In this document: in pieces, positions 8,034-15,685 of the stretch
Numbering within the stretch: the stretch's first letter is position 1
How the letters are laid out: every line of letters begins with the position of its first letter
Assembly: GCF_014490665.1 (NCBI RefSeq)
Contig: NZ_CP061038.1
Location: 4,672,501 to 4,736,500, forward strand
Length of the DNA: 64,000 nt
Source of the DNA: Sphingomonas alpina
GTDB taxonomy: Bacteria > Pseudomonadota > Alphaproteobacteria > Sphingomonadales > Sphingomonadaceae
Reading direction: 5' to 3'
The notes under the pieces: generated by a model
Told to the model about the DNA's origin: nothing
The model's input: only the letters and a program-made list of their open reading frames with translations
Database searches by the model: none
Program-made: the position numbers and the translations under genes

Positions 8034-8903
8034 CTAACTCACGAAACTGTTGGCGAGCGATCCCATCGTCAGTGCCCATCCATCGACGAGCACGAACAGC
8101 AGCAGTTTGAAGGGCAGCGAGATGATCGTCGGCGACAGCATCATCATGCCGAGCGACATCAGCACGGTCGCGACGACCAGGTCGATGACGATGAAGGGCA
8201 GGAAGATCAGGAAGCCGATCTGGAACGCGGTCTTCAACTCGCTGGTCACGAACGACGGCAGCAGGACCGAGAAAGGGATGTCGGCGGGTTTGGCATAGGG
8301 GCCGGTCTTGGCGATGCCGGAGAACATGGTGATGTCCTTCACCCGCGTCTGCTTGACCATGAAGTCGTGCAGCGGGACGCCGGCGGTCTTGATCATCTCG
8401 GTCGCGCCGATCTTGCCTTCGGAATAGGGCTGGATCGCGGTGGTGTTCATGGTGTTGATCACCGGCGCCATGATGAAGAAGCTAAGGAACAGCGACAGGC
8501 CGATCAGCACCTGGTTGGGCGGGGTCTGTTGCAGGCCGAGCGCCTGGCGCAGGATCGCGAGCACGATGATGATCCGCGTGAAGCTGGTCATCATCAGCAG
8601 GATGCCGGGCAGGATCGACAGCAGCCCCATGATGATGAGGACTTGCAGGCTGAGCGCCATCGGCGCGTCGCCGCCGCCGAGATCGCCGAGCGCGCGGTCG
8701 ATCGCGTCGCCGGCCCCTGGAGTGGCGGGCGGCGTGACGGCCGGCACGACCTGCGCGAACGCCGGATGCGCGATGAGCAGCGCGAAGACGATGCCGAGCA
8801 TGACCAGCAGGATCTTGCCGCCCATGCCCATGCCCTTCGGCTGCGCGTTGCGGAACAGCGTCGGGCCATCCTGACGGACGCGGCGGATCACGGGACCGCT
8901 CAT
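8034..8903 (-). CDS. fliP: Flagellar export gate protein FliP
   Basis: 289 residues. After a cytoplasmic-looking N-terminus comes a cleavable signal (about 27-50, ending AHPAFA), then the FliP core with SFTRIIIVLAILRQALGLQQ (core TRIIIVL and RQALG), PPNQVLIGLSLFLSFF and the C-terminal IVIDLVVATVLMSLGMMML. FliP is the main ring subunit of the export gate. The first ATG (8903) overlaps the fliO stop by 4 bases; an internal Met at residue 25 or 27 would put the signal peptide at the very N-terminus and could be the real start. Confidence 0.96.
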   Translation of the reverse strand: MSGPVIRRVRQDGPTLFRNAQPKGMGMGGKILLVMLGIVFALLIAHPAFAQVVPAVTPPATPGAGDAIDRALGDLGGGDAPMALSLQVLIIMGLLSILPGILLMMTSFTRIIIVLAILRQALGLQQTPPNQVLIGLSLFLSFFIMAPVINTMNTTAIQPYSEGKIGATEMIKTAGVPLHDFMVKQTRVKDITMFSGIAKTGPYAKPADIPFSVLLPSFVTSELKTAFQIGFLIFLPFIVIDLVVATVLMSLGMMMLSPTIISLPFKLLLFVLVDGWALTMGSLANSFVS

Positions 8904-9157
8904 TTCGGTTCGATCTTGTCGATCAGGTTGACGCCGCCGCGACCGACCGAGACGAGCAGCTTGCGTCCCTCGAATTCGAGCACCGCCATGCGCAGGCCGG
9001 GGGAGATCATCATCGTCTCCTGCACCTTGAGCATGCGGTTGGCGGGCTGGCCCGGCATGCGCGACTCAAGCTTGCGCCACAGATAGAGGCAGCCGATCAT
9101 CAGGCCGCAGACGAGTGGCAGCAGCACGACGAGCTTCAGAATATAGGACCACATCAT
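8900..9157 (-). CDS. fliO: Flagellar biosynthesis protein FliO
   Basis: 85 residues: one membrane helix (about 5-26), then a short cytoplasmic domain with LKVQETMMISPGLRMAVLEFEGRKLLVSV, matching FliO (core ISPGLRMAVLEF, GRKLLV). FliO is an assembly factor for the FliP ring. It lies in the canonical place between fliN and fliP. The double ATG at 9157/9154 leaves the start uncertain by one codon. Short but typical for alphaproteobacteria. Confidence 0.88.
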   Translation of the reverse strand: MMWSYILKLVVLLPLVCGLMIGCLYLWRKLESRMPGQPANRMLKVQETMMISPGLRMAVLEFEGRKLLVSVGRGGVNLIDKIEPK

Positions 9158-9163
9158 GATCGG

Positions 9164-9454
9164 TCAGGTCCGCTTCTCGGGGGAAACCAGTTCGGTCATG
9201 CGCACGCCGAAGCGGTCGCCGACCGTGACCACTTCGCCGCGGCCGATCAGCGTGCCGTTGACCAGCACATCGAGCAGCTCATTGGCCTGGCGATCGAGCT
9301 CGATGACGCTCGACTCGCCGAGCGCGAGCAACTCGCGCAGGGTCAGCTGGGTCGAGCCGATCTCCACGGTCAGCTTGACGTCGACATCCTGCAGCAGCCG
9401 GAAATTGGCGGCGAGCGAGGCGTCGACCGGGACTCCACCGGTCATGTCGTTCAT
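9164..9454 (-). CDS. fliN: Flagellar switch protein FliN
   Basis: 96 residues made almost entirely of the SpoA domain: VDVKLTVEIGSTQLTLRELLALGESSVIEL, then LVNGTLIGRGEVVTVGDRFGVRMTELV (cores LRELLALG and GRGEVV). FliN builds the bottom of the C-ring, and in many bacteria also docks FliH. It overlaps the fliM stop by 4 bases. The N-terminal extension seen in long FliN is absent, as is common in this group. Confidence 0.95.
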   Translation of the reverse strand: MNDMTGGVPVDASLAANFRLLQDVDVKLTVEIGSTQLTLRELLALGESSVIELDRQANELLDVLVNGTLIGRGEVVTVGDRFGVRMTELVSPEKRT

Positions 9455-10401
9455 TGGAAATCCTCGAGTTCACGGGTGATCGAATTGAGCTTGATCGCGG
9501 CCTTGCCGTTCGACGTGCCGACGGTGCCGAAGCCGAGCCGGTCGCCGCCGACCATCACCGGCACTTCCGCGCCGAAGCTGATCGGGATGACGTCGCCGGG
9601 CTTCAGGTCCATCAGCAGGTTGAGCGAGACCATCGGTTCGGCCAGGACCGAGCGGACCGGGAATTTCACGCCCATCACGGCGCGGGTCAGGCCGGTGCGC
9701 CAGGCGGGGTCGGGGGCAGCCGTCTTGGCGTGCACCTTGCCGGTCAGCGACGGCGTATGCGGCTTCAGCGCGGCGACCGGATAGACCAGATCGAGGAACA
9801 CCGGCTTGGCGTTGCCCGACCCGATGCCGAACCGGGTCACGACGACGGGATCGTCGCTTTCCAGTCCTTGAATCAGCGCCGGGTTCGCCTCGACATGCGC
9901 CGGAACGAAATCGATCCGCGCGAGCGGTTCCCAGGCGGTCCTGAGCGGTGCGGCGAGCATGGTGCCGAGCCGCCCGATCATCGCTTCGGCGGCGGGTGTG
10001 AATTCGACCGGGAGCTCGTGCACGGCGCCGGTGCCACCGAAGAACAGGTCGAGCAGTTCCATCACGAATCGCCCGTCGAGCACGGCGAGCATATTGCCGG
10101 TGGCCGGCGCACCGGCGGTCGTCATGGCGAGCGGCAGCCAGGCGGTCAGTCCGTCGGGACGCTCGGCGCGGTAATCGGCGAAGCGCTGCACCACCAGAGG
10201 TTCGGCGAAGACGCGCACTTCACGACGCAGCAGCGGCTCGAACACGCCGCGCAGCGACCGCGCGAGGCGCGCGGACAGATGCTGCAGCGTGTGCAGGTCG
10301 CCGAACGGATTGATGTTCGCGACCCCGAGCGTGGCGTGATCCGCCTGCTGCCGGGGCCGTTCCCGCCGATCCGTCGTATTTGGTGAAGCGTCGTTAACCA
10401 T
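9451..10401 (-). CDS. fliM: Flagellar switch protein FliM lacking the usual N-terminal CheY-binding peptide
   Basis: 316 residues. The middle domain has the conserved glycine turn FFGGTG (near residue 125), and the C-terminal SpoA domain ends DVIPISFGAEVPVMVGGDRLGFGTVG (core GDVIPI). FliM links the C-ring to FliG and normally receives CheY-P through a LSQDEIDALL-like N-terminal peptide. That peptide is missing: the N-terminus reads MVNDASPNTTDRRERPRQ and then goes into LHTLQHLSARLARSL. A site GTTAACCAT overlaps the start region. Overlaps fliN by 4 bases. Confidence 0.94.
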   Translation of the reverse strand: MVNDASPNTTDRRERPRQQADHATLGVANINPFGDLHTLQHLSARLARSLRGVFEPLLRREVRVFAEPLVVQRFADYRAERPDGLTAWLPLAMTTAGAPATGNMLAVLDGRFVMELLDLFFGGTGAVHELPVEFTPAAEAMIGRLGTMLAAPLRTAWEPLARIDFVPAHVEANPALIQGLESDDPVVVTRFGIGSGNAKPVFLDLVYPVAALKPHTPSLTGKVHAKTAAPDPAWRTGLTRAVMGVKFPVRSVLAEPMVSLNLLMDLKPGDVIPISFGAEVPVMVGGDRLGFGTVGTSNGKAAIKLNSITRELEDFQ

Positions 10402-10407
10402 CGACGT

Positions 10408-11019
10408 TCACTGAACAACAAAATTGGTAAAGTAGACGTTACCAACGCCGCCAAAACCTTCTTTTTCCTTCAGCGTGTCGTTGATCGCCTTGGCCAGCCG
10501 GCGCTGCAATTGGGTCTTGCCCTCGACCGTGAAGACCTGTTCCTCCGACGTATCGCCGAGCGTCATCAGGATTGCGGAGCGCACCGCAATCTCGTTGGTT
10601 TTCAGGTTGTCGATGACCGTGTCGTCATAGGGCGTAGAGATGGCAATGCCGACCTGGACGAAATGGACGCTGTCCTGGAGGTTGGAGGTGAACTCCTTTT
10701 CCATCGCATAATAATTGGACGCGAACTTCTCGCCGCCGGAACCTTTGGGCGGCGCCTTGCCATGGCTTTCGCCGCTTCCGCCTTCACCCTCACCGGCCGC
10801 TCCGCCGCCGCGCTTCTGTTCGCTCTTCGGGACCAGCTTGGGGCCGCTCGCTGCGCTTTCGGCATGCGCGCCGCCGCCGAACAGGCCCGAATTCGAGGCA
10901 TAAAGCCCCGCGCCGACTCCGCCGCCGACCAGCACGAGCAAGCCGATACCGAGCATCAGCTTCTTCATCAGTCCGCCCTTTTTCTTGGGCGCTTTCACAT
11001 CTTCTGCGGGGTCGCTCAT
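10408..11019 (-). CDS. fliL: Flagellar basal body-associated protein FliL
   Basis: 203 residues: Lys-rich cytoplasmic N-terminus (EDVKAPKKKGGLMKK), one membrane helix (about 20-40), a low-complexity Gly/Glu-rich linker, then the periplasmic FliL domain (about 105-203) with FTSNLQDSVHFVQVGIAI and AIRSxxL-like AVRSAILMTLGD. FliL rings surround and stabilise stator units. It begins 17 bp after fliK and ends 6 bp before fliM. Confidence 0.93.
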   Translation of the reverse strand: MSDPAEDVKAPKKKGGLMKKLMLGIGLLVLVGGGVGAGLYASNSGLFGGGAHAESAASGPKLVPKSEQKRGGGAAGEGEGGSGESHGKAPPKGSGGEKFASNYYAMEKEFTSNLQDSVHFVQVGIAISTPYDDTVIDNLKTNEIAVRSAILMTLGDTSEEQVFTVEGKTQLQRRLAKAINDTLKEKEGFGGVGNVYFTNFVVQ

Positions 11020-11036
11020 ATTCCTGTTCCTTCAGT

Positions 11037-12176
11037 TCAAGCGATGCGTTGATCGGTGGTGGTTTCGGTGTCGCCATCCGTTGCTGCGCGAGCCGGGGCG
11101 GCCGGCAGGATCGGTACGGGCGGGTGCGGCTGGCGCCCGGCGCCGGTGCCGCCGCCATCGACGCTTGATTGCGCGATGCGCACGCCGCGCGCCTCGGCCA
11201 GTTCGGAGAGGCGTGGCTGCGCATCGCTCAGCAGCGTGCGGGTCGCGGCGCTTTCGGCGGTGAAATGGACATGCAGCGTGTCGCCATGCTTGCGCACCGC
11301 GATATCGACCGCGCCGAGCGCATCGGGAACGAGCCTGATCCGCGTATCACGCGAATCGGCATCGTCGCGCAGCACTTCGATGCGATCGATCATGGCCTGC
11401 AATCCGGCATCCTGGCGCAGGTCCAGCGGCGCACGCTGCGCGTCGCCGGCCGGCTGCACGACCGGGCGATGCGTCGCCTCGGTCACCGCGCCGAGGGCTG
11501 TGGCAAGGGTGGCGGTCGTCACCGGACGATCATCCTCGCCGGCGGCACGCTGGCGATGGCTGGCGGCGAGGATCGCCGCGGCAAAGGCCTGGCTGGCGGG
11601 TTGCGCAGCCGGAACGGGTGGCTGCGCGGCTGGCGTTCCCGCCGCCAATACCGGCGCGTCGCGGCTTGTCGCCGCTTTGCCGGCCACGGGCTGGACCGGC
11701 TGCGGTTCGGCCTCGACCGGCACCAGCCCGGAGATGTCGATCACCGGCTTGCCCGGAATCGCTGGAGCGGCTCCTGCCGGCTGTCCTCCAGCCGGAAGCT
11801 GGGTCATTTCCGCCAGCGCAGGATCCGCCGCGACCACAAGGCCGGGGAGCGCCGCGTTGATCGCAAATTGGGGTGCCACGCCGGGCAGCGGGATGACCTG
11901 CGTCACAGGGAGTGGTTGCGGCGGGGTGACCGGCAGCCAGATCAGGGTCGGATCGATCGCGGTACCGGCATCGTCAGGCAAGGCTTCGCCGCCGGCGGCA
12001 AGATCCTGCCGCTTTGCGGGGAGTCCCGGCAATGCCGGATCGTCCGGCGGTGCCCCGTCCCCAGCCTTCAGAAAATCGGCAAGCGCAACCGTAAACGCAC
12101 TCGGATCACCGCCGGAACCGGCGGCTTTCGGCGCCTTTTCGGGCGGCTTTGCCAAAACTGTAGAAAACTCGATCAT
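11037..12176 (-). CDS. fliK: Flagellar hook-length control protein FliK
   Basis: 379 residues from MIEFSTVLAKP. The N-terminal two thirds are Ala/Pro-rich, as expected of the secreted ruler. The C-terminal hook-length domain contains TRIRLVPDALGAVDIAVRKHGDTLHVHF (cores RLVPDALG and VDIAV) and a Gln/Pro-rich end. FliK measures the hook and triggers the FlhB switch. The start is placed by a sigma-54 promoter 40-55 bp upstream (12216-12231) with no ORF conflict, and by a GGGG-containing ribosome site. Confidence 0.88.
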   Translation of the reverse strand: MIEFSTVLAKPPEKAPKAAGSGGDPSAFTVALADFLKAGDGAPPDDPALPGLPAKRQDLAAGGEALPDDAGTAIDPTLIWLPVTPPQPLPVTQVIPLPGVAPQFAINAALPGLVVAADPALAEMTQLPAGGQPAGAAPAIPGKPVIDISGLVPVEAEPQPVQPVAGKAATSRDAPVLAAGTPAAQPPVPAAQPASQAFAAAILAASHRQRAAGEDDRPVTTATLATALGAVTEATHRPVVQPAGDAQRAPLDLRQDAGLQAMIDRIEVLRDDADSRDTRIRLVPDALGAVDIAVRKHGDTLHVHFTAESAATRTLLSDAQPRLSELAEARGVRIAQSSVDGGGTGAGRQPHPPVPILPAAPARAATDGDTETTTDQRIA

Positions 12177-12213
12177 CCATTTACCCCGGTCGGCAACATC
12201 AGCCGCCGGGCGA

Positions 12214-12633
12214 TCAGCAAGGATCGTGCCGGATTTTCCTGACCGACGGCGCGCTTTCCATCGCGCGGATCGCCTTGACCGCTGCTTCGGCGTCGGCGCG
12301 GGCGAGCAGTTTCTCGATCGCACTCTGGTCGCGCTTGGCTTCGCGTGAGGCTTCGGCGGCGCGTTCGACACCACGCTCGGCGATGCGCAGCCGTTGCTCG
12401 GCCGCCTCGGCCGATTGCTGCAGCCGATCGCGAAAATGCGCCGCGGCGATCATCGAAAAGGCGTGCCCGCCGCTCGCGGACGGGGCGATATCTTCGGCCA
12501 GCTGGGCGATGCGGTTGCGCAACGTCACTTCGCTCACGACGCGCTCATTGGCGCGCGCTTCCTCGGCCCGCACCAGCCCGAGCTGGAGTGTGCGGACGCG
12601 CAGGATCCGGTCGAGCTTTCGCGCCTGCGCCAT
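12214..12633 (-). CDS. fliJ: Flagellar FliJ-like coiled-coil export protein
   Basis: 139 residues from MAQARKLDRILRVRTLQLGLVRAEEA, almost wholly helical and rich in Ala, Arg and Glu, as FliJ is. FliJ is the central stalk of the FliI ATPase ring and an escort for export chaperones. Sequence conservation in this family is low; the call rests on size, coiled-coil composition and its place between fliI and fliK. The ATG at 12633 lies 1 bp after the fliI stop, which favours it over the longer option from 12675. Confidence 0.82.
   Translation of the reverse strand: MAQARKLDRILRVRTLQLGLVRAEEARANERVVSEVTLRNRIAQLAEDIAPSASGGHAFSMIAAAHFRDRLQQSAEAAEQRLRIAERGVERAAEASREAKRDQSAIEKLLARADAEAAVKAIRAMESAPSVRKIRHDPC
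12216..12231 (-). promoter_or_regulatory. Sigma-54 promoter for fliK and downstream genes
   Basis: On the minus strand CGGCACGATCCTTGCT matches the sigma-54 consensus TGGCACG-N4-TTGCW at 15 of 16 positions, with the required GG-N10-GC spacing. It lies over the last codons of fliJ, about 40 bp before the fliK start, so it could drive fliK-L-M-N-O-P-Q-R-flhB-fliD-fliS separately from the flbD-fliE-J part. A CGGCAA half-site lies just downstream at 12191. Confidence 0.8.
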
Positions 12634-12634
12634 C

Positions 12635-13963
12635 TCAATCGGCGCCGAACACGCCGACCAGTTCCTCGGTCGCATCGCTCAGCGACACGGTTTCGTCCGG
12701 ATCCTGGCGGATATATTCCATCACCGCCGGATGGCAGGCGATCGCGGCATCGATCGCCGGGTCGGCGCCGGAGCGATAGGCCCCCATCAGCACCAGGTCG
12801 CGATTCTCTTCATAGGTGGCGAGATGCCGGCGCAGCACGCGCGCTGCATTGGCGTGCGGCTTGCCGACGATGTCGGTCATCACCCGGCTGACCGAGGGCC
12901 CGATATCGATCGCGGGATAGACGCCGCGCTCGGCGAGCTGGCGCGACAGCACGATATGCCCATCGAGGATGGAGCGGGCCGAATCGACCACGGGGTCGTT
13001 GCCGTCGTCGCCGTCGGCGAGCACGGTATAGATCGCGGTGATCGATCCGCCGCTCGACACGCAGGTGCCGGCACGTTCGATCAGATTGGGCAGCATGGCG
13101 ATCGCGCTGGGCGGATAGCCGCGCGCGCTGGCCGGTTCGCCCAGCGCCAGGCCGATCTCGCGGCCGGCATGGGCGACGCGAGTCAGGCTGTCCATGATCA
13201 GCAGCACCTTCTTGCCCTCGGCGCGGAACGCTTCGGCAATGGCATGGGTGCGCAGCGCGCCGCGGATGCGCAGCACGGGGGAATGATTGGCAGGGACCGC
13301 CACGACCACCGAACGCGCACGCGCTTCGCCCGCCACCTTGGTCTCGAGAAAGTCGGCGACTTCGCGGCTGCGCTCGCCGATCAGTCCGATGACGATGACA
13401 TCGGCTTGCGCGGCGCGCACGATCATGCCGAGCAGCACCGATTTGCCGACACCGGAGCCGGCCATGATGCCGATACGCTGGCCCTGGCCGATGGTGAGCA
13501 ACCCGTTGATCGCGCGCACCCCGACATCCATTGGCTGCAATACGCGGCCCCGGTCGAGCGGGCTTTGCAGCTTGCCGCCGATCGGCCAGCGCCCGGCGCC
13601 GCGAATCGGGCCGAGCCCGTCGATCGGCTTGCCCGCCCCATCGACAACCCGGCCAAGCAGGGCCGCGCCGACCTCGGCTTCACCGGGAGGGCCAAGCGGC
13701 CGGACCGGCGATTGCGGGAGCAAGGGCGCAGGGCCGCCGAGATTCATCAGCAAGGTGCGGCCATTGCGGAAACCGATCACTTCGGCCTCGACACCCGCGT
13801 CCCTGGCGCCGACCTGACACACCGTGCCGACCGGCAGCTGCAGGCCGACTGCTTCCATCAACAGGCCGTCGAACGAGGCGAGGCGTCCCGATACCTTGGG
13901 TTGTGGCGCGAAGTTCGGCACCCCAAGCGATTCGAGATAGTCGGACGTGAAGCGGTTCAACAT
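12635..13963 (-). CDS. fliI: Flagellum-specific ATP synthase FliI
   Basis: 442 residues, an F1-beta-like ATPase. Walker A is GSGVGKS (near residue 167), the Walker B region is KKVLLIMDSLTRVAHAGREIG (core LLIMDSLTR), and GYPPSAIAMLPNLIERAG (core GYPPS) is the type III ATPase signature. FliI energises substrate unloading at the export gate. It overlaps fliH by 7 bases and is followed 1 bp later by fliJ. All catalytic motifs intact. Confidence 0.98.
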   Translation of the reverse strand: MLNRFTSDYLESLGVPNFAPQPKVSGRLASFDGLLMEAVGLQLPVGTVCQVGARDAGVEAEVIGFRNGRTLLMNLGGPAPLLPQSPVRPLGPPGEAEVGAALLGRVVDGAGKPIDGLGPIRGAGRWPIGGKLQSPLDRGRVLQPMDVGVRAINGLLTIGQGQRIGIMAGSGVGKSVLLGMIVRAAQADVIVIGLIGERSREVADFLETKVAGEARARSVVVAVPANHSPVLRIRGALRTHAIAEAFRAEGKKVLLIMDSLTRVAHAGREIGLALGEPASARGYPPSAIAMLPNLIERAGTCVSSGGSITAIYTVLADGDDGNDPVVDSARSILDGHIVLSRQLAERGVYPAIDIGPSVSRVMTDIVGKPHANAARVLRRHLATYEENRDLVLMGAYRSGADPAIDAAIACHPAVMEYIRQDPDETVSLSDATEELVGVFGAD

Positions 13964-14685
13964 GCAGGCGGCACCGCGACGCGATCGATCGCAAGCGCGA
14001 GCTGTTCCAACCAGAGTTCCGGGCCGTCCTCGACGATGGTCGAGGCGGATTCGAGCACGAAGCTGCCGCGTGCGATCGCGGTGTCACCGACCGCGAACAC
14101 GCTGCGCGGCAATTTATCTTCGAGCAGCGCGACATCGTCGGGATGGACGCGCAGCAACGCCGATTCGGCACTGTCGGCAAGGATTTCGGCGGCCGCGTCG
14201 ATCCGCCCGGCAAGGATATCGGGCGCAATGCCGACCTCGCCGACGATCCGGGTCACCAGGAAGAGCACGGTCTGGCGCAACTGGCGCGCCATATGTTCGC
14301 GATCGAGCCGGTCGTCCGCCCGGAGCGCTTCGCCAAGCCGGGCGAGCAGCGCGCGGTCGCGCTCACCCGCTTCACCCGCTTCGGCCAGTGCCGCGGCGAT
14401 TCCTTCGGCATAGCCCGCGGAATGCGCGGTCACGATCGGATCGACGAAGCCCGACGGCGTGCCGGTGTCGAACGGGTCCCAGCCCTCGGTCGGGTTGGTG
14501 TCGGGATCGGCGGGCTCGAAATGCCTGGGATTGACCTGGGGCGAGAAATGCACCGGACCCGAGGGCTTGGCGCGCGCGCGCAGGTCGGAGGGGAAGAATC
14601 CCTCATCAGGCATCGAGAATGCCTGGTGCAGCACCTGGGCCGCGGCATTGTGGCGGGCGGAGAAGCCGGGGGCGAAATCAGACAT
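13957..14685 (-). CDS. fliH: Flagellar assembly protein FliH
   Basis: 242 residues: a Pro-rich N-terminal third (about 1-80) and a helical C-terminal domain with LRQTVLFLVTRIVGEVGIAPD and LLRVHPDDVALLEDKL (core VHPDD), typical of FliH/YscL. FliH holds FliI inactive and anchors it at the C-ring. It lies between fliG and fliI with short overlaps at both ends (8 and 7 bases), which points to translational coupling. Confidence 0.92.
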   Translation of the reverse strand: MSDFAPGFSARHNAAAQVLHQAFSMPDEGFFPSDLRARAKPSGPVHFSPQVNPRHFEPADPDTNPTEGWDPFDTGTPSGFVDPIVTAHSAGYAEGIAAALAEAGEAGERDRALLARLGEALRADDRLDREHMARQLRQTVLFLVTRIVGEVGIAPDILAGRIDAAAEILADSAESALLRVHPDDVALLEDKLPRSVFAVGDTAIARGSFVLESASTIVEDGPELWLEQLALAIDRVAVPPAC

Positions 14686-15685
14686 AATCGTCCTCGCCGC
14701 CGCCCATCATGATCGTGCCGTCCTTGGCCAGGTTGCGCGCAATCTGGATGATCACCTTCTGCGCCTCGAGCACTTCGCTGAGCTTCATCGGGCCGCGCGC
14801 TTCCATCTCGTCGCGAATGCCGTCGGCGGCGCGGCTCGACATGCACCCGAGGAAGCGGCCACGGACGCTTTCGTCCACGCCCTTCAAGGCGCGAGTGAGG
14901 ATGTCGCCGTCGATGTTCCGGATCAGCGTGCCCAGATTCTTGTCGTCGAGTTCAAGCAGATTGTCGAACACGAACATCGCCTCTTCGATCGCCTTGGCCA
15001 CCTCGCGGTCGATCTTGAACAGTTTCGGCATGACGCGCTGCTCGGTCGCCTTGCGCCCACTCGACAGGATCTTCGCTGCGTCGCGCGTCCCGCCCAAGGT
15101 CAGACCGGCGGATTGTTTGGCCGATCCGGCGCGGCCGGCGAGCATCGTGGTCAGCGTTTCGATCGCCTCGGGCGTGATCGGGCCGAGCCGCGCGATGCGG
15201 TGGAGGATATCGGGCTGTACAGAATCGGGCAGCAATTCGAGCACCTGCGCGCCGACATTGGGGTCGAGATTGGCGATCAGCACCGCTGCAATCTGCGGAT
15301 GTTCCTTCTCGATCATGGCGGCGATCTCGCCCGCGTCGAGCCAGTCGAGCAGGTCGATCTGGCACGCATCCTCGGTCGGGATGATGCGCGCGAGCACGCT
15401 GTCGGCTTTTTCCTGGCCGAGTGCGCGGTGCATCACCGCCTCGATCTGCGGGCGCGGATCGAATGAGATGCCGGTGCGCTCGCGCGCCTTCCCGACGAAA
15501 TCGTCGAGCACGAATTCGACCTCGCTCTCGCTGACATCGGCGACGGCGAACATCGCCTTGCCGAGCTGGCGAACCTCTTCGGGGTCGAGCTTCTGCAGGA
15601 TGGCGGCGGCTTCCTCCTCGCCGACCAGCATCATCAGGACCGCGGCGCGCTCGACGCCGCTATAGTTGCGAAAGGGTGCGGTCAT
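14678..15685 (-). CDS. fliG: Flagellar motor switch protein FliG
   Basis: 335 residues with the three FliG parts: N-terminal domain (SGVERAAVLMMLVGEEEAAAIL), middle domain carrying the EHPQ motif (IEKEHPQIAAVLIANLD), and C-terminal torque domain with FDNLLELDDKNLGTLIRNID (core ELDDKNLGTL). FliG meets the stators and generates torque. It overlaps the fliF stop by 4 bases and the fliH start by 8. Charged torque-helix residues are present. Confidence 0.98.
   Translation of the reverse strand: MTAPFRNYSGVERAAVLMMLVGEEEAAAILQKLDPEEVRQLGKAMFAVADVSESEVEFVLDDFVGKARERTGISFDPRPQIEAVMHRALGQEKADSVLARIIPTEDACQIDLLDWLDAGEIAAMIEKEHPQIAAVLIANLDPNVGAQVLELLPDSVQPDILHRIARLGPITPEAIETLTTMLAGRAGSAKQSAGLTLGGTRDAAKILSSGRKATEQRVMPKLFKIDREVAKAIEEAMFVFDNLLELDDKNLGTLIRNIDGDILTRALKGVDESVRGRFLGCMSSRAADGIRDEMEARGPMKLSEVLEAQKVIIQIARNLAKDGTIMMGGGEDDYV

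Noticed and set aside
7925..8110. A short + frame across the fliP-fliQ gap
   Set aside because: It is the translation of the REP pair (SLSKP, FDKLRVNG words), seen in countless genomes as a false ORF.
12275..14413. A 712-codon open frame on the + strand
   Set aside because: Antisense to fliJ, fliI and fliH; no recognisable domain, Arg/His-rich.
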